Source: Acinetobacter sp. ANC 3813 (GTDB lineage: Bacteria; Pseudomonadota; Gammaproteobacteria; Pseudomonadales; Moraxellaceae). From it: a DNA stretch of 64,000 nt. Of the stretch, positions 38,588-48,270 are shown one piece after another. The stretch lies in contig NZ_NEGK01000003.1 in assembly GCF_002135435.1 (NCBI RefSeq), forward strand, positions 372,001 to 436,000. The letters are read 5' to 3'. The number at the start of each line of letters is the position of its first letter. The stretch's first letter is position 1. Below the pieces are notes generated by a model. That model did no database searches, had not been told where the DNA came from, and worked only from the letters and a program-made list of their open reading frames with translations. Made by a program: the position numbers and the translations under genes.

Positions 38588-39609
38588 TGCAGTTTTGTAG
38601 TGTTCTCTGTTTGAACTTGCTGTGACAATGCAGCAGCAAAACCTTGACCAATCGATGAGCCCATACGGCCCAGCACTGAATCAAAAGGACTGTATTCAAT
38701 GGTGTAATTGACCGCTTTCTCAGTTTTCAATTCACGTTTTAAAGTATTTAAACTGCCGACACGGTCTGCAATACCCAGCTTAACCGCCTGATCGCCTGTC
38801 CAAAATAAACCTGAGAAAATTGCAGGATCATTGGATTTCAGCTTTTTACCGCGGCCTTGTTTAACTGCATTGATAAAATGATCATGCACATTGTCCAATA
38901 CACCTTGTACATGGGCTTTTTGAGCAGGATCAACCGGCTGTGTCATGGACAGCAAGGCTTTATTTTCACCAGATGTCATTGTACGGTCTTCAACACCCAG
39001 CTTTTGCATCAAGCCGTTGACACCGTAGTTAGGCATAATGACACCAATAGAACCGACCAAGCTTGATGGATTCACAATGATCTCATCTGCTGCAGATGCG
39101 ATGTAATATGCCCCTGAAGCGCCTGTATCGCCAATCACGGCATACAGTTTCTTATCAGCATGCTGTTTTTTCAAATACATAATTTCCTGCCAGATTTCAT
39201 CTGACTGAACTGGCGAACCGCCCGGAGAATTAATATTCAGTACAACAGCTTTACTTTGTTTATTTTCAAAAGCTTTTTTGAGTGAACGAATGGTATCGGT
39301 GCTATTTACACTTTGCTTATCCGCTGCAATCGTCCCGACAATGTCGACAACTGCAAGGTGTGAACCCGATGCCCCAACGTCATCAGTGGTCGCTGTACTG
39401 CAGCTTTTGCCTAAAGCAATCAGTACAAATAAAATATAGGCGAAAGTTAAGAATTTAAAGAAAATCCCCCAGCGTCGAGCTCGGCGCTGCTCTACAACAG
39501 AAGCAAGAACGACTTTTTCAAGCAGTTTCCATTCATTGCCAGTTGGTTGCTGGCTATTTTGCTGAGTGTTATTTATTTCGTGTTCAGGTTTTGGTGGCCA
39601 ATCGGACAT
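38584..39609 (-). CDS. S49 signal-peptide peptidase family (SppA-like)
   Basis: The 341-residue protein has a cytoplasmic start, one membrane span (about 45-67) and a periplasmic S49 protease domain. NINSPGGSPVQSDEIWQEI holds the oxyanion and substrate-lining part. GDTGASGAYYIASAADEI carries the nucleophile Ser (about 167). SSLVGSIGVI follows, and the catalytic Lys should lie about 50 residues later. The short single-domain form is typical of bacteria other than E. coli's long SppA. Such peptidases clear cleaved signal peptides from the membrane. It begins the three-gene minus-strand operon. Confidence 0.88.
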   Translation of the reverse strand: MSDWPPKPEHEINNTQQNSQQPTGNEWKLLEKVVLASVVEQRRARRWGIFFKFLTFAYILFVLIALGKSCSTATTDDVGASGSHLAVVDIVGTIAADKQSVNSTDTIRSLKKAFENKQSKAVVLNINSPGGSPVQSDEIWQEIMYLKKQHADKKLYAVIGDTGASGAYYIASAADEIIVNPSSLVGSIGVIMPNYGVNGLMQKLGVEDRTMTSGENKALLSMTQPVDPAQKAHVQGVLDNVHDHFINAVKQGRGKKLKSNDPAIFSGLFWTGDQAVKLGIADRVGSLNTLKRELKTEKAVNYTIEYSPFDSVLGRMGSSIGQGFAAALSQQVQTENTTKLQ

Positions 39610-39737
39610 AAAAAATCCAATAAAACAGTTATGATGTCATCCATTATATACATGGAAAGTACTGGAACTGTCTAAACATCGTTTTTTATCCTATAATTAA
39701 TTTATCATTTTAATATGTCCTTTTGACTTATAGCCTA

Positions 39738-40733
39738 ATGACCGAACATCATCCTATAAATACAACGTACCGTTTATTGAAGTTTATCAGCCGCCAGCCC
39801 ATTCAATTTTCCCGTTTTATAGCAAGAGCCCTTGCCGGTTTAGTCAATACGCTAAAAGTGTCCAAAACCTCTGAAACTATTCGGCTCAATTTAAAAATAG
39901 CGCTGCCTGAACTGAGTGATGCCAAACGTGAAGAAATTACAGCTCAAGCGATTCGAAATGAGCTGATGTCTTATTTTGAATTTTTCAGTATTTGGGGTTC
40001 AAGCAATCAAAAAAACTTATCCCGCATAGCGCAGGTGCATGGTGAGCACTATTTTCATTCAGCTTTAGCTGAAAATAAGGGCTTAGTGCTGATTATTCCT
40101 CATTTTGGCACTTGGGAAATTATGAATGCCTGGATTGCGCAGTTTACTCAAATGACCATCATGTATAAGCCTGTTAAAAATCCAACGGCTGATAATTTTG
40201 TCCGTAACGCCCGCAGCCGTGAGCAAGCCAATTTAGTCCCAACCGATGAGTCGGGTGTTCGTCAGATTTTTAAAGCGCTCAAACAAGGCGGCACAACCGT
40301 CATTTTACCTGATCATACACCCAACGTTGGCGGTGAAATGATTCCATATTTTGGGCTGCCGCTTGCCACCAGTAATTTAAGCGCAAAATTAATTCAAAAA
40401 ACCAAAGCAAAAGCTTTATTTCTTTACGCAATACGCAATGAAAATGGCAGCTTTGACATGCATATTGAACCGATTGATGAAGCGATTTACCAAGGTTCTG
40501 CAAATGATGGAACCCAAACAATTACCCACGCCTTAGAGCAACTCATTCGACGCCAGCCTGAACATTACCATTGGAGCTATAAACGCTTTAAAGCCAATCC
40601 CAAAACCAATTCTATTTACAACTTACCTGCAAACCAAGCAGTTGAATTAGCTAAAAAAATCATCAATGAAACGCGATCAGAAAAAGCTGCAGTTCCGCAA
40701 TTTGAATCAGACAATGCGCCTGCAGTGCATTAA
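39738..40733 (+). CDS. Lipid A-type acyltransferase (LpxL/HtrB family)
   Basis: The ATG at 39738 is preferred over an in-frame TTG at 39723. The 331-residue protein belongs to the lysophospholipid acyltransferase superfamily. HFGTWE (His122, Glu127) is the HX4E catalytic motif. LPDHTPNVGGEMIPYFG and HYHWSYKRFK near the end are LpxL-family landmarks. Residues 10-35 form a membrane-associated segment. It would add a secondary acyl chain to lipid A precursors at the inner membrane; chain preference cannot be read. A TATAAT lies 47 bases upstream. It converges on comEC, overlapping its end by four bases. Confidence 0.85.
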   Translation: MTEHHPINTTYRLLKFISRQPIQFSRFIARALAGLVNTLKVSKTSETIRLNLKIALPELSDAKREEITAQAIRNELMSYFEFFSIWGSSNQKNLSRIAQVHGEHYFHSALAENKGLVLIIPHFGTWEIMNAWIAQFTQMTIMYKPVKNPTADNFVRNARSREQANLVPTDESGVRQIFKALKQGGTTVILPDHTPNVGGEMIPYFGLPLATSNLSAKLIQKTKAKALFLYAIRNENGSFDMHIEPIDEAIYQGSANDGTQTITHALEQLIRRQPEHYHWSYKRFKANPKTNSIYNLPANQAVELAKKIINETRSEKAAVPQFESDNAPAVH

Positions 40734-43188
40734 TTTTTCAGCCATTTCCATTGGTCGCGAGCAAAATTGGTCTGAATTTTTCCTTGCTGCTCAATAAATT
40801 GAATGGTGCCTTGCTGGCTGGTCACCCACAATGGAATATGCAGCTGCTTCAAGCGCGCTTGGGTCAGTTTGCTTGGATGCCCATATCTATTGAATTTTCC
40901 CGCCGATGCAATCGCCAGTTTCGGCTTTAGTCCTTTCAAGAAACCATAAGCCGAGCTGTGCTGACTGCCGTGATGCCCCAAAATCAACACATCAACTTTT
41001 AAATCAGGATAACGCTGCAGAATATCAAATTCTGTTTCCCACCCTGCATCGCCCATAAGCAGAAAATTTTGATACGGCGCCGCATCTTTTAGCTGTACAT
41101 ACAGCACACATGAATTCTCATTTTTACTGCGCATTGCAGAATTTAACTGCGCTTTTGTTGGCGACAGCACTTCAATGCTGATGCGCTTAGACAATTGCCA
41201 TCGCTGACCTTGATCGCATGTTTGGAATTGGGTTTGGACCGGCATTTCCGGCTGTTCACTGCCAATCAGCTGGCGTATAGGCAAATCACTGCGTATAGAT
41301 AGATAGCCGCCGCTATGGTCTTGATCCAAATGCGTTAAAACCAGTTGATCTAGCTCGCTTACCGCGTTAACCGCTAGAAAGGGCAAAATGATCTGCCTGC
41401 CGACACTGAACTTTTCTTCATCATAATTGCCGCCCATATCCACCATCATCGCATGCTGCTGCTCGCGCAAAAAATGGCTTGCCCCTGCCCGACGTCCAAA
41501 ACCGTCAACTCCAGCGGATGCGGAGTACAGCCTTTCAAACATAAAGCCAATACCCCCAATGCCGCCCAAGCCCGTGGTAAAACGCCCCGCGGAGAAAATA
41601 GAATCAGCAGGCTTAAGGCCAGCAATATCAGCATGGATGAATTAAATGCTATGGCGCTTAACTTGGGATTAAATAGATGATCCAATATATCCAGAAAGGC
41701 CAGCAGCAGCCCCAATAACTGATCATTCAAATAAAAAAGCACAGCAGCCAGCGGTTCAGAAATGCCATAGCTTATCGCTGCTATAATATCTAAAGGAACA
41801 ACCAGCAGCCCCAGCCAAGGAATCGCCACAATATTGCTCAGCGGCGTAATCCAGGACACCTGCTTAAAAAATAAAATCATCAAAGGAAAAAGCGCTAAAA
41901 AGATTTTCCACTGTGATTCCACCAGCAGCTGCAGCCCAAGCCAGAGTCTCTTTTTCCAGCCCATATAAGTTTGCATTTCAGTTTGCTGCTTCTGCAGCGT
42001 CTGATAGACTCGCAGCAAAATAAAGCATGCGCCATAAGACAGCCAAAACGCAGCAGACAAAATACTAAAAGGATCAATCAACAGTAAAATTGTGGCGCTC
42101 AGCAACAGCAGTTTCAACGGCTGCAGTTTTTGCTGCAGCAGCATAATGACACTACCCAAACAGCACATCAATAAAGTTCGCACAGCAGGAATTTCAAAGC
42201 CTGCAAATATGCAATACAGCGCGACACAGCAGATAAAAGGAATAATCAGCAAATATTGCTTAGGAATAATGAGGTATAACTGTGGGCGATAACGCGCAAT
42301 GAAAAACTGAATGAGTCCACTCACCATCATGGCGAAAATCACCACATGCGGGCCAGAAATAGCCAGTAAATGACTCATGCCAAAACGCTGAAACTGTTTT
42401 TTAGTCTCCTGATCGAGAAGACTTTCATCTCCAGTCAATAAGGCCAGCAGCAGCCCTTTATGCCTGAGTGGCTGCTGCTGTAGAAAATGGCGGAATTTCA
42501 AGCGCAGCTTTTCAATGCTCAGCTGAAGCTGTTTTAATCCGCCGCCATGTCGCTTAACTTCTTTATAAAATCCTAAAGCCATAACCTGATCTGCACTTAA
42601 TGCTTCGATCTGCTGAGGTTTAAAACCAGAAGAAATTTTCTGCTGTGCATACCAGCGCTCTTGGTCAAAGGCGCCTGCCGTTGCGTAACCATGCGCAGGC
42701 CGCAATTCTCCGCTTAAACGGTAATACTGTCCCAGCTGCATTTCAGTTTGTGCAGTACCATTATGCGCCATGGAAATAAAAACTAAATATTGCAGAGTAC
42801 GGTTTTGATTTCCGCTGCTATAGCCATTTAATACCTGAACTTTTTGCTGAATGCTACGCTCACCCAACTCATTTAAATGTGCTACATAAACGATCAGCTC
42901 GCGATGTTCAGGTTTACGTTCTACCCCTGATAAATACTGCTCTAATTGCAAGTTTGCATAGCCTGCACCTAAAAAAGCTGCCAGCCCTATACTCATGAAA
43001 ATATTTAAAGTTTTAAAGTGAAAGTGTTGTGTTTTAATCAGAGGGTGTATTAACCGCTGCATTAGCAGCCAAAGCGCGGCAACAGCAATAACCATCCCAA
43101 AACTTGTATGTAGAGCCTGAAGTGTCAGCCCATTCTTACCCATACAGGAAACACCTAATATCCAGCCTAGGCAAAACCATTGCAGCAT
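40730..43188 (-). pseudogene. comEC: ComEC/Rec2 DNA-uptake channel, disrupted by a frameshift
   Basis: Two overlapping reading frames together make one ComEC. The N-terminal part (43188 down to about 41475) has the OB-like and polytopic competence domain with GDESLLDQETKKQFQRFGMSHLLAISGPH. The C-terminal part (to 40730) is the metallo-beta-lactamase-like domain with THLDQDHSGG and LGHHGSQHS. The frame breaks inside LDVGQGQAIF at a run of six T's on the coding strand (41474-41469); a seventh T would restore QAIFLREQQH. The domain set is otherwise complete. ComEC moves single-stranded DNA across the inner membrane during transformation. The break may be a real mutation, a phase-variable tract or a sequencing error. 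The start Met at 43188 follows the lolD terminator. Confidence 0.8.
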
Positions 43189-43227
43189 TATTTTTATTCT
43201 GTATTTATCTTTATTGGGCGCAATAAT

Positions 43228-43249
43228 AAAGCCCGCCGAGGCGGGCTTC
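43228..43249 (-). terminator. Terminator of lolD
   Basis: AAGCCCGC-CTCG-GCGGGCTT in minus-strand sense, with a modest T tract. It lies between lolD and comEC. Confidence 0.65.
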
Positions 43250-43275
43250 AATCTATAGCTGAAAGTTCAAATGAA

Positions 43276-43962
43276 TTAGGTTTTATCTACCCATAATCCA
43301 TCCTGCATATGCAGAATTGAATCCCCAGACTGCGCTAAATGTTCATCATGCGTCACAATCAGCATCGCCATATTGAATTCTTTACGCAGCTCAGTCAGCA
43401 ATTCAAAAATTTTCACTGCGGTTTTACGGTCCAAGTTGCCTGTAGGCTCATCCGCCATCATCAGTTTAGGTTTTGTCACCAATGCGCGTGCCAAAGCGAC
43501 ACGCTGGCGCTCTCCGCCCGACAACTCACCCGGTTTATGGGTAACGCGGTGTGATAAGCCTACGCGTTCCAGCAGATATTCCGCCTGCTGCTTCACATCT
43601 TTGTAATTGCTTCCTTTACGCAGCATCAACGGCATAGCGACGTTTTCAAGCGCGCTGAATTCTGGCAGCAAGTGATGAAATTGATACACAAAGCCGAGAT
43701 GTTCATTACGGATATAACCGCGCTCGGCTTCGCCCAAAGTATCAAAGCGCTGACCATTAATCAGCACTTGACCCGATGTTGGACGGTCTAAACCGCCCAA
43801 TACATGCAGCAAAGTACTTTTACCCGAACCGCTCGACCCAACGATCGAAACAAACTCACCTGCTTTAACTTGCAGTGATAAACCCCGAATCACATCAACC
43901 GAAGTTTTACCGTCAGTAAATGATTTTGTGATGTTTTGCGCATCTAAAATTAAATTACTCAT
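43276..43962 (-). CDS. lolD: Lipoprotein-releasing ABC transporter ATPase LolD
   Basis: The start at 43962 is supported by GGAGG ten bases upstream. The 228-residue ATPase has Walker A GSSGSGKST, signature LSGGERQR, Walker B LMMADEPTGNLD and the switch His in LIVTHDEHLA. GFVYQFHHLLPEF is the Q-loop part typical of the LolD/MacB branch. With its LolC/E permease it lifts outer-membrane lipoproteins from the inner membrane. The ATG overlaps the stop of the upstream permease gene by eight bases. Confidence 0.94.
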   Translation of the reverse strand: MSNLILDAQNITKSFTDGKTSVDVIRGLSLQVKAGEFVSIVGSSGSGKSTLLHVLGGLDRPTSGQVLINGQRFDTLGEAERGYIRNEHLGFVYQFHHLLPEFSALENVAMPLMLRKGSNYKDVKQQAEYLLERVGLSHRVTHKPGELSGGERQRVALARALVTKPKLMMADEPTGNLDRKTAVKIFELLTELRKEFNMAMLIVTHDEHLAQSGDSILHMQDGLWVDKT

Positions 43963-45196
43963 AACGCAACGCCTCCGCCGGCTGAATTTTCGCTGCACGG
44001 AACGCAGGGTAAATTGTCGCAATAAAACTTAAGCCCAAAGACAAGCTCACAATAACAACCACATCCTGCCAGCGCAGATAAGATGGCAAATAGTTAATGA
44101 AGTAAGCATCAAACATATTTAAGCCAAGGCTAGTATTCAGCCATCCGACCAGACTGCTGATACTGGTTGCCGCAATCACGCCAAGAATGGCGCCAGCTAC
44201 CGTTCCAATCACACCAATTACGGTCCCTTGAACCATAAAAATGCGGGTAATGGTGCTTGGAGATGCCCCCAATGTGCGCAAAATTGCGATGTCAGATTTT
44301 TTATCCGTCACCACCATTACCAAGGATGAAACAATATTAAAAGCTGCCACCAAGACAATCAGGAACAGCAGCAGGCTGACCATGGCCTTTTCCATTTGAA
44401 TAGCGCTGAATAAATTGCCGTGTGTATAAGTCCAATCCGATGCATAGAAGTTTGCAGGCAAATCACGGGCAATCTCTTGAGACACCTGCGGCGCGGCAAA
44501 AATATCATCCAGTTTCATACGAATGCCTTGTGCGCCATCAGGCAGGCGAAGCAAAGTCGACGCATCATTCAGTGCGATATAGCCCATCATGGAGTCAACT
44601 TCTGCGCCAATACTGAAAATTCCGACAATTTTAAAACGTTTAAAGCGCGGCACGACACCAGCTGGTGACGGGGTAGCTTCTGGCAGCACCAACGTGATAT
44701 TGTCATTTAAACCCAGACCCAAAGCATCGGTCAGCTGTTTGCCCAGTACAATGCCAAACTCGCCTTTTTTCAGGTTGTCGATGCTGCCTTCAACCATATG
44801 ATCTTGGATGATTGAGACCTTTTTTTCATACTTCGGCTCAATCCCTGTGACCATAACACCAGAGACTTGCCCTTGCGCAGTCAGCATGCCTTGAAGCTGT
44901 GTAAAAGGCGCTACGCCTTGCACATGCTCATGGTGTTCAATTTTCTTTGCAAGTTCTGGCCAATTTGTTAAAATTTGTGTTGAAGAAACAGTAGCTTGAG
45001 GTATCATTCCCAAGACACGATTTTTCAATTCTCGGTCAAATCCATTCATTACCGATAAAACAGTAATGAGTACGGCTACACCAAGGGTTAAGCCGATCAT
45101 AGAAACCAGAGCAATAAAAGAAATAAAGTGGTTACTGCGCCGTGCGCGAGTATATCTCAAACCTATATACAGCGAGATTGGTTTAAACATAACCAT
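43955..45196 (-). CDS. Lipoprotein-releasing system permease (LolC/LolE)
   Basis: The 413-residue protein has the four-span FtsX-type layout. The first span is at about 23-48. A large periplasmic domain follows (about 50-270), then three spans (about 275-300, 320-350, 375-400). The N-terminal YIGLRYTRARRSNHFISFIALVSM is characteristic of LolC/LolE. Only one permease gene is adjacent to lolD here, as in organisms where a single LolF-type subunit replaces the LolC-LolE pair, so I leave the symbol open. The start may be Met1 or Met3. It is divergent from the PilZ gene with only 19 bases between. Confidence 0.92.
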   Translation of the reverse strand: MVMFKPISLYIGLRYTRARRSNHFISFIALVSMIGLTLGVAVLITVLSVMNGFDRELKNRVLGMIPQATVSSTQILTNWPELAKKIEHHEHVQGVAPFTQLQGMLTAQGQVSGVMVTGIEPKYEKKVSIIQDHMVEGSIDNLKKGEFGIVLGKQLTDALGLGLNDNITLVLPEATPSPAGVVPRFKRFKIVGIFSIGAEVDSMMGYIALNDASTLLRLPDGAQGIRMKLDDIFAAPQVSQEIARDLPANFYASDWTYTHGNLFSAIQMEKAMVSLLLFLIVLVAAFNIVSSLVMVVTDKKSDIAILRTLGASPSTITRIFMVQGTVIGVIGTVAGAILGVIAATSISSLVGWLNTSLGLNMFDAYFINYLPSYLRWQDVVVIVSLSLGLSFIATIYPAFRAAKIQPAEALRYE

Positions 45197-45215
45197 TTAG
45201 TCCGAGGTAATAATT

Positions 45216-45785
45216 ATGGAAAATTTACAGCATCAGAGCGGGAATTCGGAACGCCGCGTCATGTCACGCATAGATGCTGCCTTGCGTATTAATTATCAGA
45301 TCATTTCTGATGATGTTGCGCTGAATGATCCTTACGATCCTAATTTTGTCTTGCCGCGCTATTTTCTACTACTTGCAGAATTAGATCAATTTGATCACGC
45401 GCTTAACTACGAATTAGAACAATTAGCTGAGAAAGATCAACAAATTGCTCGAATCTTATCCTTATTTAATCAAAAGTTAAACCTGATTACGGGGTCTTTG
45501 TACGATGCAATTGTACAAAGCATGTTACCTATCCCTGAACATGTGAATTTTTCTGAAACTGGCCTGAGCTTTTTCAGCGACCGCCCTATTCAGGAAGGCA
45601 CTTATGTTCATGTTACCCTGAGCCATCCTGAAAACTTCTTCCATATCGCGGCAATCGCGCAAGTGGTGTACAGCCGTCAGGAAGATAATGGCAAATACCG
45701 TACTGGCGCTTATTTCATTACGCTGCATGCGCAGGATCGCGTTAAATTGTCAGAATGCATTTCATTAACACAGACTAAAGGCTAA
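45216..45785 (+). CDS. PilZ-domain protein
   Basis: The 189-residue protein begins with a linker including RRVMSR, close to the RxxxR c-di-GMP motif. A helical region (about 40-105) follows, and a PilZ barrel (about 105-185) with NFSETGLSF in place of D/NxSxxG. Both halves of the c-di-GMP site are thus recognisable, but the RxxxR is far from the barrel and may be coincidental. GAGG lies eight bases before the ATG. The 19-base spacer from the Lol permease means the promoter must overlap that gene. Confidence 0.8.
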   Translation: MENLQHQSGNSERRVMSRIDAALRINYQIISDDVALNDPYDPNFVLPRYFLLLAELDQFDHALNYELEQLAEKDQQIARILSLFNQKLNLITGSLYDAIVQSMLPIPEHVNFSETGLSFFSDRPIQEGTYVHVTLSHPENFFHIAAIAQVVYSRQEDNGKYRTGAYFITLHAQDRVKLSECISLTQTKG

Positions 45786-45789
45786 AGCT

Positions 45790-46698
45790 TTAATCAGCCT
45801 TAATTTTTTTGGCGAGCGCTCTGCTCGCCTGAATATCTTGATAAAAATAAACCACTAATCCCGTCAGCATAATGGCAGCCCCTGCCAGCACTTTCAGGCT
45901 GATGTGTTCACCATTCAAGATCGCCCCAACCAGCATGGCAAGCATAGGCGTCAACACTGTGGTTAAAGATAAAGTTGCCGCCTGTACATTTTGCACCAGC
46001 TTAAAATAGCAGAACATAGCCACGACAGATGCCATAATTACCGCATAGAACAAACCAAATAGCGATTTAGCGCTCGGGATCTCTGTCGGCGCATGACTCC
46101 AAATAAACGGCAGCATGCACAGCGCAAATAAAGTCGAAACAATAATTGAACCCGTCGCCTGGGCCATAGGCTCGACAGGCGCATTGATTTTTTTGACCCA
46201 AAAAATAGAAGCGCAGTAAATAAACACACTTAACAGCATTAAACCAATGCCAATCGGCTGAATATGATGATTACTCCCACCGAGGCAAATCACCACCAAA
46301 CCGCTTACAGCGATCAGCATTCCCAGCCACTGTATGCTGCGCAGCTGGATATGAAAGACAAAATAGCCAATAAAGCCGGTAATAATTGGAGCAAGGCCGA
46401 ACATCAGCGCAATGATGCCAGAACTTAAATAATCCGTGGCCAAATAGGTGAAGATTTGCGAACCAATGAAACTGCAGGCGCCAGCCAAATAACTATGCAT
46501 AGCCTGCGCATCCAACGGCAATTTCGCTCTGAACAGCAGCAATAGCGCAAGCGATAAAGGTAAGGCTAAGAAAAACCGCAAAGCCAGCGCCCATAGGCTG
46601 TGCAGGTCTTCAACACTCCAGACAATGGCCAAAGGCGTAGTTGACCAGATAAATACCAGCAAGGCATAGGTCAACATCAGGTTGGTTTTTGAGGGCAT
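45790..46698 (-). CDS. DMT-superfamily (EamA) transporter
   Basis: The 302-residue protein has about ten hydrophobic segments in two EamA repeats (about 5-135 and 150-290). FIWSTTPLAIVWSV at the N-terminus and the end of each repeat with a conserved Pro-Ile-Ile or Pro-Met-Leu stretch fit the drug/metabolite transporter superfamily. The substrate is unknown. It is 21 bases from the DUF188 gene upstream on the same strand, so they may be one transcript. Confidence 0.88.
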   Translation of the reverse strand: MPSKTNLMLTYALLVFIWSTTPLAIVWSVEDLHSLWALALRFFLALPLSLALLLLFRAKLPLDAQAMHSYLAGACSFIGSQIFTYLATDYLSSGIIALMFGLAPIITGFIGYFVFHIQLRSIQWLGMLIAVSGLVVICLGGSNHHIQPIGIGLMLLSVFIYCASIFWVKKINAPVEPMAQATGSIIVSTLFALCMLPFIWSHAPTEIPSAKSLFGLFYAVIMASVVAMFCYFKLVQNVQAATLSLTTVLTPMLAMLVGAILNGEHISLKVLAGAAIMLTGLVVYFYQDIQASRALAKKIKAD

Positions 46699-46719
46699 TT
46701 CAGACCGCCTTAATTCTGC

Positions 46720-47199
46720 TTATTTTTGTGCTGTTTTACGCTTTTGCTTTTGAATGGTCTGATCCAAACTGCTGGAAAATTCACGCTTATCACGTTCAGA
46801 AATAGGCGGTGGACCGCCTGTCTGTACACCTGCCCCACGTAAGCTGTCCATAAAATCGCGCAAATGCAAACGCGCTTTGACATTGGCAGTGGTATAGACC
46901 TCACCGCGCGGATGAATTGCAATACCGCCCTTTTCAATCACTTGTGCCGCCAGTGGAATATCTTGTGTCATCACAATATCGTTTTCTTTCATACGGTCGA
47001 TAATTTCTTGATCGGCAGCATCCGCACCGCTCATGACCTGTATTGAATTAATACGCACCGATGGCGCGATGCCCACGTTTTGATTTGCAACAAATGTAAC
47101 TTCAAGCTGATAACGGTCAGACGCGCGAAGAATCACTTCACGCAAAATTTTAGGCAGTGCATCTGCATCTACCCAAAGTTTAAATGGCAGCACAATCAT
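46720..47199 (-). CDS. YaiI/YqxD family (DUF188) protein
   Basis: The 159-residue protein starts with [22 protein letters not shown], the DUF188 signature, and has [16 protein letters not shown] and [21 protein letters not shown] later. The family has a PIN-like acid cluster (Asp residues in VDADA and TQDIPLA), which suggests a nuclease, but no activity is established. The C-terminal 30 residues are basic and Gln/Lys-rich. Confidence 0.88.
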   Translation of the reverse strand: MIVLPFKLWVDADALPKILREVILRASDRYQLEVTFVANQNVGIAPSVRINSIQVMSGADAADQEIIDRMKENDIVMTQDIPLAAQVIEKGGIAIHPRGEVYTTANVKARLHLRDFMDSLRGAGVQTGGPPPISERDKREFSSSLDQTIQKQKRKTAQK

Positions 47200-47499
47200 T
47201 TCCAGTGCAAAAGTATGAGTTTCATTTTAACAAATCTACATGACAGAAATACGTGAAATTGCTCTATTTTGTGTACAGCTTTCTCAAAAATTGAGAATGC
47301 TGAATGCATCAGCTGCTTATTCTTATTTTAATGGGCATTCAGTCCTACAAGTAAATGAACAAAAATTCCTATCGAACTAGGACACTTGAATTAGGTTCTA
47401 TCAAAGTGAATTCGTATAATCGCTATTACGTTAAATAAAAGATAGATGCCGATCAAATACTCTATAATTTACATATTATTGTTCATTCAGATTATAAAA

Positions 47500-47928
47500 A
47501 TGCTAGATAGATTTACTAAATTGAAAACAGGAGAAAAAATAAATGCACTGCAAGAGGAAAGTTTTTCTTTTTTAAGAAAGCCATTGTTGAAATATGCTTT
47601 AAGGTATCAAGATACATACCCTTTTGATTTATTGCCCCCTGTTGAAAATTACTTAAATAAATTCCTTCAAAAAGATGAGCTTAATATCAATTCTATTGAT
47701 CAATCAGTTAAGGATCTAATTGAAGTTGGAAGATTTGAATACTCTTTTAGCCTAAATGAGATTTCTGATGCGCTATCGATTTTAGTTAACACTGAAAATT
47801 TTAATAAAGAGTGTGTAATACAAGTGATTAATCATATTCTTGAAGCATTCTCATGTAATTTAGACGAGAAAGAATTTCTTGAGAGTGAAGACGAATATTT
47901 AATGAAATTAATCTTTCCTAAAAATTAA
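47500..47928 (+). CDS. Unrecognised AT-rich protein, 142 residues
   Basis: The start at 47500 (MLDRFTKLKTGEK) is preferred; an upstream in-frame ATG at 47446 would add 18 residues that are very hydrophobic and look like non-coding AT-rich bases. The product is soluble, helical and acidic at its C-terminus (LDEKEFLESEDEYLMKL). I do not recognise it. A TATAAT at 47415 fits a promoter without a good -35. The base use is AT-rich compared with the neighbours and it ends before a strong terminator, consistent with an acquired single-gene unit; an immunity-type or antitoxin-type role is only a thought. Confidence 0.55.
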   Translation: MLDRFTKLKTGEKINALQEESFSFLRKPLLKYALRYQDTYPFDLLPPVENYLNKFLQKDELNINSIDQSVKDLIEVGRFEYSFSLNEISDALSILVNTENFNKECVIQVINHILEAFSCNLDEKEFLESEDEYLMKLIFPKN

Positions 47929-48008
47929 AATTTTCTAAAATTAACATAATACGCGTTATACGAATTATCTTTTATTGCATATAAATCATAATCTTCTGTT
48001 GATATCAA

Positions 48009-48038
48009 AAGCCCAAGTATGCGTACTTGGGCTTTTTT
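48009..48038 (+). terminator. Terminator of the gene at 47500
   Basis: AAGCCCAAGTA-TGCG-TACTTGGGCTT followed by a T run. Confidence 0.88.
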
Positions 48039-48043
48039 GTTGA

Positions 48044-48220
48044 TTCTTCACGTTCTATGCCTACTATTCAACTAATGCTTTACAACTTGATGCAATCTGA
48101 TTGAACGCTAAAGCAGAAAAATGTCCAGATGAAATAAGAATAGATGCTCAAGCACAGATTGATTTCGCCCAACAACAGCATAAACATTCATTTCTTTTCT
48201 TTAATTTTTACATGGTCTAG
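48044..48220 (+). pseudogene. Possible degraded coding remnant
   Basis: One frame is open for 58 codons apart from a single TGA at 48098. The product around the stop reads ALQLDAI-stop-LNAKAEKCPDEIRIDA, protein-like in composition with a long polar helix. It has no usable start. It fills most of the gap 47929-48270, in which I see otherwise only the terminator at 48009. It may be chance. Confidence 0.25.
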
Positions 48221-48270
48221 ACTGAAAATAAGGGTTGAGTATGGAATATTTAGTGCTCAAGACTTGAAAA

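Noticed and set aside
39723..39737. TTG start for the LpxL-like gene
   Set aside because: The ATG at 39738 is the simpler start and the extra five residues carry no signal.
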